A stretch of 17,692 bases of DNA from Ophiosphaerella korrae. Lineage: Eukaryota; Ascomycota; Dothideomycetes; Pleosporales; Phaeosphaeriaceae. Below the pieces are notes generated by a model, which saw only the letters and a program-made list of their open reading frames with translations, did no database searches and had not been told where the DNA came from. Shown here in pieces: positions 8,576 through 16,400 of this stretch. The stretch spans positions 1 through 17,692 of the forward strand of contig JALNQF010000658.1 in assembly GCA_028456385.1 (NCBI GenBank). Reading direction: 5' to 3'. The translations under genes and the position numbers were made by a program. Numbering within the stretch: the first letter of the stretch is position 1; each line of letters begins with the position of its first letter.

Positions 8576-8850
8576 CCTTTGGTCCTGGGACAACCTTTAG
8601 TCCTGGGACAACCTTTAGTCCTAGGACAGCCTTTAGTCCTGGGACAGCCTTTAGTCCTGGGACAACCTTTAGCCCTGGGACAACCTTTAGTCCTGGGACA
8701 ACCTTTAGTCCTAGGACAGCCTTCTTTAGTCCTAGGACAACCTTTAGTCCTAGGACAGCCTTCTTTAGTCCTAGGACAACCTTTAGTCCTAGGACAGCCT
8801 TTAGTCCTGGGACAACCTTTAGTCCTGGGACAGCCTTTAGTCCTAGGACT
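8576..8850. repeat. 18-bp minisatellite (about 15 units)
   Basis: The unit cctttagtcctgggacaa, with variants, repeats from 8576. Fourteen full units run to 8833, two of them (8720-8740 and 8759-8779) lengthened to 21 bp by an extra TTC-type triplet. A partial unit then changes into ggactatttttgggactata. Because both 18 and 21 are multiples of three, frames stay open on both strands: minus reads CPRTKG hexapeptides and plus reads LVLGQP. Units differ mainly as CTGGGAC or CTAGGAC, which on the other strand is CpA to TpA, the RIP direction. TAGG units concentrate at 8702-8797. Confidence 0.95.
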
Positions 8851-9066
8851 ATTTTTGGGACTATACCTTAATATTGTTATTTTTATGAGATTGCTGGAAT
8901 GCGTACTATCCTTAGCACTTATGTACCCATATATCACTACGGATGGTATCCGAGAAGTTATCGGGTAGTTCCCGAGCAGCTCTCGGGATAGTTTATCGCT
9001 ATCTAACAAAAGCTCCTCAGGTATACTACTTAGATCAGGTTTAGAAGCCTCTTCTAAATCCTTTTT

Positions 9067-9108
9067 GCATGTTCGGGCATTGTGCCCAGTCTCTCCACAG
9101 TTCCCACA
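9067..9108 (-). other. CCHC zinc knuckle motif
   Basis: The spacing C2C4H4C is exact: CGNCGETGHNARTC. It would bind one zinc ion and contact nucleic acid. Confidence 0.85.
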
Positions 9109-9514
9109 GCGCCGTTGAGTTGGTTGACCTGTTTCTTGACCACTTCCACCACGAGTCTTCTTCGACTTCTGAGCCCCTCCAGACGCCTCTGCAGCTACTT
9201 GCGCTGATCCCTCCCCATCAACAAAGCGACAAACTACAAGGTTGTGCGCTGTTAGTCGATGATTCTAGTGGGTGGGGTGCGTAATTCGCGGCCAATGCGG
9301 AATGTGTACTCTACCGCAAGCGCTATGTGGCTGCTATTTCGACTACTTGTCACATTGGAACTCCCCACTATACACACAAAAATGAAATTTCTCAATAACA
9401 AGGAATAATTCAGAAAACTCTAAAAAGACGCTACCTATGCTCAGTCAAACTAATTCTCTCGAAACACGCCACGAGCACTCAAGCCTCTTCTTTGATCTCT
9501 TCACTGTCCTTCAA

Positions 9515-9778
9515 TTACAGGTTCGGGCATGTTTGGAATAAGAAGTGCAACTCCTTCTCCACCTTGGTCATACGTTCCTGAAGTTCAGATTTTAGCTCTC
9601 GCAGCTCAAAAATCCTGTCTTGCTCTTCTCTCTTGAGTTGGGCGAAATAGGCGAGTTCCTGTTTGTCCCTCGCCCTGAGTGTGGCGAATTCAGAAAGATC
9701 ATTAGTCAATTTCGTCCACCACCTGGGATCCTGAGGTTCTGACTGGTCAGACTTGTCACCAAACTCATTAGCGTTCAA
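9515..9778 (-). pseudogene. Coiled-coil-type open frame, unidentified
   Basis: An 87-codon frame starts with TTG at 9778 and is rich in Glu, Lys, Leu and Arg. Heptad-like spacing in its second half (ELRELKSELQERMTKVEKEL) predicts a coiled coil. The frame begins 3 codons after an in-frame TAG inside the second minisatellite copy. With no ATG and no domain, it is either an exon of a gene cut by the repeat or part of the repeat element. Confidence 0.3.
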
Positions 9779-9779
9779 G

Positions 9780-9870
9780 CCTTGGTCCTAGGACAGCCTT
9801 TGGTCCTAGGACTATTCTTGTTCCTGGGACTATACTTGTTCCTAGAACAATTGATATTGTTATTGGCCAG
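9780..9870. repeat. Second copy of the minisatellite and its flank
   Basis: Two units (ccttggtcctaggacag, then cctttggtcctaggac) are followed by ctattcttgttcctgggact, more such spaced units and an ATTGATATTGTTATT tail. The 8834-8880 region has the same order: unit, ggactattttt, gggactata, ATATTGTTATTTTT. The repeat and its flank were therefore duplicated together about 950 bp apart in the same orientation. Confidence 0.8.
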
Positions 9871-10348
9871 GATGGCTGACTATATACACTAAGGCTAAAT
9901 GAGGGGTGTGACCTTCTTGTGCTACCTAGCTATGCACGAATCATGGAATTCATAAGATGGAACGAAACCACCTGGGATGACCCACTTAGCGTGAGACCAC
10001 TTGGATAAATCTCTTGGCATAAGACCGACAATACTTTTCTTAGCACAGCGATGGCGTGGATGACTGGCAGATGACAATACCGTTGTATCATCAAACCAAT
10101 CTAAAGCCTGCCCGAACTCAAACACCTTACGCATCTTCTTGCCATTACCTTGGACTTTCTTCAGCTCTTGCTCCACCTTCTTTCAATGATCGGTGAGCTC
10201 CACCACGCTTGATAAATCAATCGACCCGCTTTCTCTCACCTCCACACAAAAGTCAAACCAACACGCGTTGAAATCAATTGTCAAACGCTCGAGTATTGCT
10301 GAAGCTATTACTTTAACATTACTCTAACACTTAAGACGTACAGTATCA
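9871..10348. other. Spacer with one unconfirmed minus-strand frame
   Basis: A minus frame at 9922-10176 (84 codons, GTG first codon, upstream TGA) has mixed composition with ALDWFDDTT and a Trp/Gly-rich end. It has no start context or recognised domain. The remaining bases show nothing further. Confidence 0.35.
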
Positions 10349-10405
10349 CTGCTAATAAGTTGGGCCATTGCTAATAAGTTGGGCTACTGCTAATAAGTTG
10401 GGCTA
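10349..10405 (+). repeat. 19-bp unit in three tandem copies
   Basis: ctgctaataagttgggcca at 10349-10367 is followed by two more copies at 10368-10386 and 10387-10405, differing at one or two bases. The third copy forms the N-terminal codons (ANKLGY) of the hAT fragment. Since 19 is not a multiple of three, the two upstream copies are out of frame, so they arose by local duplication at the broken end of the fragment. Confidence 0.9.
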
Positions 10406-10604
10406 CTTTGTACTTGACAACGCCGGCAACAACAACACTGCAGTCGCTGCAATCGCTAAAGAATACGCCTTTAATCCTGCGCACCGGCGCCTTCGTTGCG
10501 GCTGCCATACACTTAATCTTGTTGGCCAGAGGCTTATGTTTGGCACCCACAAAGACTCCTTTGACAACGCTATTCTACGTGAAGGCAAGATTGTTCATGC
10601 TTGA
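10388..10604 (+). pseudogene. Second hAT transposase fragment (central region)
   Basis: The frame reads NKLGYFVLDNAGNNNTAV, then a basic RRLRCGCHTLNLVGQ and FGTHKDSFDN. In hAT transposases the pattern LDNA.NN..A followed by RC..H.LNL is the central catalytic-region block. Homology stops near DSFDN, after which the frame ends at 10602-10604. The piece corresponds to a part upstream of that kept at 3611-4669, so the two could come from different copies of one family. It lies tail to tail with the antiporter pseudogene. Confidence 0.75.
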
Positions 10605-10792
10605 CAGCGTGTCTGGATGGTCCGCCCCGAGTTCTTCTAAATTGCAGATAATTTACGAGGTAAGAATCCGTCGAAGGCTGAATTGTTCTGGTCTATTTAG
10701 GGCATCTAACATCTGAGGTGATAGCGGGATAAAGCCCGCCGCAACCGCAACGATAGTATAGCACGCTATTAGCAGAACGCCTTTAAGCCAGT

Positions 10793-10839
10793 CTATGTGG
10801 GTCAGTGAGATGGTCGCGGTGTAGTCAAACAATACTTAC
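10793..10839 (-). other. Intron in the antiporter pseudogene (47 bp)
   Basis: Donor GTAAGT (10839-10834) and acceptor CATAG ending at 10793. Splicing joins DGKC to HWLKGVLLI, the expected order at the end of this family, in phase. Confidence 0.75.
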
Positions 10840-11795
10840 GGCATTTCCCGTCGAGAATAAGGTAATTCACCAATAGTATGGCGAAAAAGAGGACTATGAC
10901 CTGGAAGGTGTCAAAGTACAGAGTCATGCAGTCGTTGTCTAAAGCCCAGCCGATCACCACAACGAGAGGAAGGACGAAAAGACCGATTTGAATGCTCGAG
11001 CCAAGGGCTATGCTTGTGGAGAGGTCCATTTTGTCCTTAAGGGCAACATGACGGCTATTACATGCTCAGCTGCGTTACCCACAATAGGAAGGAGGACAAG
11101 GCCAACAAAAGTCGTCGAGAGGTAGCCACTAGATGTGACGTCTTCGATGCTGGATACCATAAACTCAGAGCAGAACGCGACCAGAGTAGTAGAGACAGCC
11201 AGAGTCAAAAGAGCACCAGTCGACGATAACCGAGGCTCTTCCGTTTTGTCTTCCGCGGCAGGCGACACTGCCACTCCGCCATCAGATTCCGCCCATCGCT
11301 CCCGTTTGGGCCATAGCACGGGAAGCAGCGCCTTTTCGTAGGCTAGCGGTCGGCGACGTAGAGGCCTTTCGACTAGGCACATTGTACAGCCAGGCGTAGG
11401 ATTTGAGTTGGAAGATGAGAAACAGCCGTAAACGATAAGAAGAACGACCGCGACCGCGCGTAACAGTTCTTGATTTCGCCTCCCTTGCATATTTTTGTAG
11501 AGCTGTAAAAGGTAAGTGCCTAATTTAGATTCCAGACGACAGAGACTACCAGATAGCGCAGCATAGAATACCGTTAGAATAATTAGGCTCCCTATGCAAA
11601 GAGCGAGTAGACTAGCACTTGTCTGTGCGGCAGTAGAGTTGAAGAATTGCTCCTCTCTGAATAAACCACCGAAGAGGAAAGATGCCCCATAACAAGGAGC
11701 AGATTAGAGAGCATGATACCAACAAGAGAGGTCTTAACGATAATGATTCGCCCTTTGCGAGCGCCTAAATAGAGACAATTAGCTCTACTACGTTT

Positions 11796-11858
11796 CTAGG
11801 AAACTGTTAGCACTCTTGCTAATAGCTGCCTAAGCCGAGTCCCTAGGATTGTACTTAC
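11796..11858 (-). other. Intron in the antiporter pseudogene (63 bp)
   Basis: On the minus strand: donor GTAAGT (11858-11853), branch GCTAAC, acceptor CCTAG ending at 11796. Joining TTTGG to AAACGTAGTAGAG restores the GN-VEL motif of the exchanger family. Confidence 0.8.
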
Positions 11859-12463
11859 CCAAAGGTAACATTTAAAAGAGCGCCAAGGGTATAACCACAC
11901 GATGTGCAAGCTCTTCAGTAGCGTTACTCAGCATCGCGGCCAGGGGTATAATAGCGACGAAATTGACAAAGAATATAGCCATACCACCATTAGCAGGGCG
12001 TACGAAGTTTAGAACAAATCCAATAGGAATGGCAAAAAGGAGGACATTAATCCACCGTTCAAACAAGACAGCCCGTATTTGGCTCCCTATCAGTATTTTA
12101 TGCCCCGCGGTCCGCGTAGGCGCTGTCAGATCAGGTTGTCGTTCGACATCACTTCTTAGGTCCTCGATTCAGTGTAGGAATTTGCTATATCCTGTCAAAC
12201 AGGTCCCGAATCATATTAGTGGACGGAACGTAGTTAAGAAAGGAACATACCCATTTTGTAACAGAAGAATAATGACAGTCGTTAGGACCGCGCTTAGGTT
12301 GTCGTCTAGTTTCGCAGCTAGAGGGAGTGTGATAGAGAATGCTGATAGCGGGTGGGAATGGCACAGACTCGACCTTTTAGAAGAGATAGATAGAGTTTAT
12401 ACTAGGTATAAGCCCCTTTATACTCTTCCTTATCGCTCAGCTAATATAAGAGCACAAGCAGAC

Positions 12464-12734
12464 TCATACGCCTCGAGCGTTCAACGCCCCATTTCCGTGC
12501 CAGGCTGTCCATGCTAAGTAGGGAGGTGCATTATAACATCCCCAGGCGACGAGCTTGCCAGCAGTCGCACCGAGAGGCTTCGTAGCAGTGCCCCCCAGGC
12601 CAAATCATTCGCCAGTATCTCACTTCAGCAGGTACAGCGCGGTGCATAAGACATAAATGCACACTACTACTTACGTGCGCTTCACAGCTCATAGCCGCCG
12701 CAAGAAGGACTAAACAGGCTTTCGTGAATAACAT
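12464..12734 (-). CDS. Candidate small secreted peptide, two exons
   Basis: From the ATG at 12734 the first 20 codons read MLFTKACLVLLAAAMSCEAH, a good signal-peptide shape. The sequence then meets a perfect donor GTAAGT (12674-12669). A second segment, 12577-12464, is open in the matching phase and ends in TGA; it is rich in Trp, Gly, Ala and Tyr (LVAWGCYNAPPYLAWTAW). The product would be 57 residues. The required acceptor is GAAG, not the usual YAG, and the intron would be 97 bp. Without splicing the frame runs 67 codons. The surroundings are full of decayed genes, so this may be a relic. Confidence 0.28.
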
Positions 12735-12992
12735 CCATAGACCGCTGAAGTAGTAGAGTGATTAAGTATTACAATCGACAACCGTCTAGCTGCTCCATAG
12801 GCTTAGATACCTCAACACCAAGCGTTAGGAAGGAAATCCATCCGTAACCTTGGGGCCTAACCAGCACTCAATACACTAAGCTGCAGGGGATGTAGGTGTT
12901 AGGGAGGCTCGTAGCCACTCAAAGGTACAGCCTTCTTTCTGTCTAGGGGTTCTGTTAGCGCTCCAACACTGCCTAGGTCAATGCCCACATGC

Positions 12993-13298
12993 TCAGGATG
13001 CTCCGTTTGTACAAGTTTCGTCCCTAGGGTAGTGGTTTAGGAATCCGTTTTTCCCCAAGGTGTCCTGCAAGGCGCAGCAGGTGATAAACTCTGATTCAGC
13101 AATTCGAATCATTATCCTCTTTTCCCTGTGTACCACCCCTGGGTAGGGTGAGTCACGGCGCAGATACATCGCTAGGGCCTCATTCATGCGGCGCTTCCAT
13201 GTCCAGGCTTTCCTGCAGCATAGCATACCTGCGGATACCCGGCCCACTCTACCAGCGGCCTGTTCAGGTAAAGTGAGACACAACTGCAGTCTTGCTTC
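12993..13298 (-). pseudogene. Open frame of 101 codons, unidentified
   Basis: The frame lies between a TAG at 13299-13301 and the TGA at 12993-12995. It has no in-frame ATG near its start. Its composition is protein-like, with a basic central region and a DTLGKNGFLNHYP segment near the end. I do not recognise it. It may be a terminal exon or the 3' remnant of a decayed gene. Confidence 0.3.
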
Positions 13299-13424
13299 CT
13301 AATCAGTTAAATCAGACACTCTCGTCTTATCACATCATGTCCGCAAGGTAGCTTTAGGCGTACCAGTAGCTCGTGCCGGGGTGCCTTTTACCAAATAAAA
13401 GACTGATTACAAGGCAGACGCCCT

Positions 13425-13703
13425 TCATCTGCATAAATGCCCTACCACAATAGCGTACGGGTATAGAGATGCTCCGCTCATACATATCCAAGTTAATGCA
13501 TAGTCTGCGGTAGAGTTTTTTGATCGAATGAAAGAGTAGGTGAGTCCGACCCACAAAGCAGACACCAGTCATAGCATGAATGTCTTGCCACCATAGTGCC
13601 AGAAGGGTCCCTGATCCTTTAGAAGGAGGTGAATCTCTCCGCCTACGAGATTGATTAGATTCAGATGCTTCTCAGTCTCTGTCCTGCGGCAACTCCGCTG
13701 TCA
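13425..13703 (-). pseudogene. Eroded coding segment, reading frame ambiguous
   Basis: One minus frame reads through EKHLNLINLVGGEIHLLLKD, a TGA at 13569-13571, then hydrophobic stretches (LVSALWVGLTYSF; YPYAIVVG) to a TGA at 13425. The overlapping frame at 13354-13572 has an ATG and 72 codons and is also plausible. I cannot decide between them. The segment lies in the same frame as 12993-13298, with several TGA, TAA and TAG codons between, all of them triplets that C-to-T change can create. Confidence 0.25.
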
Positions 13704-13871
13704 TATGCGTCACCAGCATTACCTCTTTCTTCAGCAAATTGGCTCCATTAGGTTCTAGCTAATACATATGCTGCTATTTCAAGTATCTCTAACTTCTTAG
13801 CTTTGTATAAATTGCGGGTCAAGCGTATTTTCATTAACGCTATTCCCCGTGCCATTGAGGAGCCTCAGACA

Positions 13872-13879
13872 TATATAAA
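13872..13879 (+). promoter_or_regulatory. TATA box
   Basis: TATATAAA stands 111 to 118 bases before the ATG at 13990. It is followed by a C/A-rich leader without ATG and ending caacttcgacATG, a typical fungal 5' UTR. Confidence 0.6.
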
Positions 13880-13989
13880 GCCTGCGAGCAGTCCTCCTTA
13901 GAGCAGTTCACAAACGCTTCTTTACCTACATTCATCCTTTGCCCGTTAAAACAATACTTTAACCTCAGCAACAACCTTTCAACTTCGAC

Positions 13990-14325
13990 ATGTCTTTCAA
14001 CATCTCACCTTTGGCCACGCAGGAGCATATACCTCGCACCAGCAGCGATATACCTTCAACCCGTGGTCTGGATTTTACAACAATTGGCAATAAAGCGGTG
14101 ACAGCCATAACGACCTCGGGTTACACGAACGAGGACTCGGTAGCTGCCGCGCACATAGAAAGGCTCGATGTAGAAAGAGGCCACAAAAATAGAACTAACG
14201 GGACTGGTATCAACGAAATCGACACATATGAGATCATGGGCGAGGGCGACATAGACGAGGACGACATCAGCGAGAGCGACATGGACGAGAGCGACATCAG
14301 CGATCACAGCATTTCATACCTATAA
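13990..14325 (+). CDS. Small acidic protein of unknown function (111 aa)
   Basis: The frame starts at the first ATG after a good TATA box and leader and ends in TAA. The first half is Ser/Thr-rich. The C-terminal third is strongly acidic and semi-repetitive, alternating DI/DM with SE/DE (GEGDIDEDDISESDMDESDI), and derives from a gacgag/gacatc-type codon repeat. There is no signal peptide or membrane helix. A soluble or nuclear protein with an acidic tail would fit, but no family is recognised. The complementary frame (14056-14307) is open only because of the repeat. It is the best candidate here for an intact single-exon gene. Confidence 0.6.
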   Translation: MSFNISPLATQEHIPRTSSDIPSTRGLDFTTIGNKAVTAITTSGYTNEDSVAAAHIERLDVERGHKNRTNGTGINEIDTYEIMGEGDIDEDDISESDMDESDISDHSISYL

Positions 14326-14426
14326 CTGTGTTTGGTGGACCAATATTCGCAAAGTTTCAATGTAGAACAGTTATACGCCAGTTCAACAGAGTCCAAAGTT
14401 AGTAGATCAAGGTCCAGTACATTTAG
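14326..14426. other. 3' flank of the acidic-protein gene
   Basis: No further coding or RNA feature is visible. A TTTAG immediately before 14427 could serve as a splice acceptor for the next segment. Confidence 0.35.
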
Positions 14427-14639
14427 GACGTGAAGGACTTGCCTACAGTGAGACAGTTTCATTCGCAGATAATAGGATTTTTCATCGACGCTGCGGAGAT
14501 AGAAGGCTTCAATAGTAAGAGTGTACGTGTCTTAGAAGAGAAGGCTGAAACCTGTTAGAACAACTCAGAAGATACTTACCAAGAGAACGCGAAAAACAGC
14601 TAGTAGAAGAGTTTAGGCGGGCGCTGGCAGACTTTCAAG
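14427..14639 (+). pseudogene. Frameshifted coding segment ending at an intron donor
   Basis: From 14427 a frame reads DVKDLPTVRQFHSQIIGFF and a charged stretch ending in VLEEKAET to about 14553, then hits TAG (14556-14558). One base away, a second frame continues without a break of sense as LLEQLRRYLPREREKQLVEE to ALADFQ. It ends at 14639 exactly before a GTAAGT, with TACTAAC and CAG close downstream. The helical, charged character is continuous across the shift, so a one-base indel is likely. The 28-base GT..CAG interval is too short for an intron, so the true acceptor lies further on or is lost. The family is not recognised. Confidence 0.4.
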
Positions 14640-14834
14640 GTAAGTTGGTCGTTCTAATACTAACCAGTAGTACATGGAGCATAATTAGAAATCAGAAGTT
14701 TGACAGTAGGATTACATTAAGAACTAGTTAACGTCCCTCCATGCGTGGCGGAAAACCCACCGTAGCGGAAAATATGATGAGTACTTTGACTTCAGGCGAC
14801 TATACTCTGCGCACACGTCGAGCTTCACTAAAAT

Positions 14835-14892
14835 TAGGCCACACATTTAGGCGATGTACTTTAAATTTTAGGCAATGCCGCGTAACTGTACT
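14835..14892 (+). repeat. Repeat motif A, copy 2
   Basis: taggccacacattt, then ggcgatgtact, ttttaggcaatg and cgtaactgtact, aligns in order with 3352-3411, with scattered substitutions and a small deletion. It lies about 100 bases before the right AT-rich block, so the block may be the RIP-mutated remainder of an element that begins with this motif. Confidence 0.55.
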
Positions 14893-15164
14893 GTATCTGT
14901 AAGCAGACTTGGGAGGCGAAAGGTAACATCCCCGGCGCGGCTAAATGCAAAGTTGGCGCTTAGCTACCCAAAAATAGTCTAGTAAATTTTTAGCTCTATT
15001 TAGAGAAAGGTCGTATATATTAATGTCTTTTAAAAGAAAGATTAATTTAAACGTACTATCTACACCTAACTATTAGATAACTATAAGGTGTCGAATATAT
15101 AGAATTACTATAAATAGAATATAGCTAAATTGTATAATTCTATAGTATACCTAAGATTAAGTAA

Positions 15165-15535
15165 GAAACGTTAGTAGTAGTAAACTCTATTGTAGTAAAC
15201 GTTGCTATACTGCGTACCTTTAAAGCGCTACCTAAGAAATATTAGTAGTATTAATCTTCTTTCTAAAAAACCTTACTATATCGCGTATCTTTATATAGCT
15301 ACCTAAAAAACGTTAGTAGTATTAATCTTCTTTGTAGTAGCCTTTACTATACTATATAATTCTATAATTAGGTTAAAAATAGTTAGTAGTATTAACTTTC
15401 TTTCTAAGAAACTTTACCCATAGCGTACCTTTATAGTACTACCTAAGAAACGTTAGTAATATTAATCTTTCTTCTAAGAATTCCTATTATATTACGTAAT
15501 TCTATAGCCTAGGTAAAAAAGCTAAAGGATACTAA
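15165..15535. repeat. Tandem array, period about 70-71 bp
   Basis: The marker ttagtagtattaatcttctt or a close variant recurs at 15171, 15242, 15313, 15383 and 15453, with a weaker copy near 15523. Spacings are 71, 71, 70, 70 and 70. Each unit also carries cctaagaaa or cctaaaaaa just before the marker. Confidence 0.8.
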
Positions 15536-15654
15536 TCTTCTATATAAGAAATATTATCGCATAGTCTAGTATAAAAGAATAGAGTTATTAATATATTTAT
15601 TTTATATATAAGATATTATAACCTTTATAAAAAAAGTATATATCTACTATACTC

Positions 15655-16035
15655 TTACTAAATATTATATTAATATAAATTTATATAATATCCTCTAGAG
15701 TTCCTAGAAGAATACGCTATACTTCTAAGGTTATAAGAAAGAAATCTTACTTTACCTAGATATTACTAAATATTATATAAGTATAAATAAATACGTAACC
15801 TTTATTAGTTTTAAAAGAATACCTTATACTTCTAAGGTTCTAGGAAAGAAATCTTACTTTACTTAGATATTACTAAATATTATATAAGTATAAATAAATA
15901 CGTAACCTTTATTAGTTCTTAGAAGAATACTCTATACGTCTAAGGTTCTAAGAAAAAAATCTTACTATACTAAGTATTACTAAACATTATATAAGTATAA
16001 ATAAATACGTAGCCTTTAGTAATTTCTAAAAAAAA
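15655..16035. repeat. Tandem array, period about 107 bp
   Basis: The marker cttctaagg or cgtctaagg occurs at 15722, 15829 and 15937. Each unit continues with aagaaatcttact, ttactaaatattatataagt and aaataaatacgtaacctt. A partial unit precedes the first marker. Confidence 0.85.
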
Positions 16036-16064
16036 CCTTAAGTACTTAGAAATTCCTTAGAAGA

Positions 16065-16400
16065 ATCTTTACTCTACTTAGGTTATAATTTTATTTCTCT
16101 AATATTAGATAAAACCTTATTAGTACTAAAATTTAGAATATTTACTTCTTTAACTATATACAAAACCTTATTAGTACTAATATTTAGAGTATTTACTTCT
16201 CTAATTTATACAAATACCTTGTTAGTACTAATATTAGAATATTTACTTTTCTCTAACCTTATGTAAATACCTTATTAGTACTAATATTTAGAATATTTAC
16301 TCTCTTAATCTTACGTAAATATATTATTAGTACTAATATTTAGAATATTTACTTTTTTCCTACCTTTACGTAAATACCTTGTAGATACTAAGAGTTATAC
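16065..16400. repeat. Tandem array, period about 51-53 bp
   Basis: ttagtactaatatttagaat followed by atttact recurs at 16120, 16171, 16222, 16275 and 16327, separated by a T/C-rich stretch and taaataccttat. Spacings are 51, 51, 53 and 52. Confidence 0.85.

Larger units (their letters stand above)
8479..9264 (-). pseudogene. CCHC zinc-knuckle remnant, probable transposase C-terminus, reading into the minisatellite
   Basis: The minus frame is open from 9264 to the stop at 8479. It begins with a Ser/Gly/Lys-rich segment. At 9067-9108 there is a C-x2-C-x4-H-x4-C zinc knuckle (RRCGNCGETGHNARTC). An acidic, Leu-rich stretch follows, then about 14 CPRTKG repeats encoded by the minisatellite. RRC..CG.TGHNARTC tails are familiar from fungal pogo/Fot1-like DDE transposases and from some retroelement proteins. 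No DDE catalytic region is visible upstream; the frame is closed by a TAG at 9265-9267, which could also be an acceptor. I infer a 5'-truncated transposon copy. Confidence 0.55.
10653..12169 (-). pseudogene. Vacuolar Ca2+/H+ antiporter (CAX/VCX1 type) pseudogene
   Basis: Successive pieces follow the family order. First come GHKILIG, a hydrophobic helix and VNFVAIIPLAAMLSNATEEL near 12050-11900, then VELIVSI and SNLLLV. FREEQFFNSTAAQTSASLLA follows near 11650, then FVGLVLLPIVGNAAEH near 11080, and GSSIQIGLFVLPLVVVIGWA with YFDTFQ and LVNYLI near 10990-10850. The last exon reads WLKGVLLIACYTIVAVAA. GNAVE/GNAAEH and SSIQI are the cation-binding helices of CAX exchangers, which move Ca2+ into the vacuole against protons. 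Introns at 11796-11858 and 10793-10839 are still clean. The gene is broken by frameshifts near 11893, 11680 and 11040 and by a TAG at 11765-11767. The 5' end beyond an in-frame TGA near 12170 is not identified. Confidence 0.88.

Noticed and set aside
8576..8850. CRISPR-like array
   Set aside because: Units are contiguous without unique spacers and the context is eukaryotic; it is a minisatellite.
8540..8968. Plus-strand LVLGQP repeat protein
   Set aside because: It is open only because the 18-bp unit has no stop in this frame; the minus frame carries the zinc knuckle and is the better explanation.
11963..12517. 184-codon plus frame opposite the antiporter
   Set aside because: It is antisense to clear CAX-family coding sequence over its first part and shows no features of its own.
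14640..14667. 28-bp GTAAGT..TACTAAC..CAG intron
   Set aside because: It is too short for a fungal spliceosomal intron; only the donor is kept as evidence.
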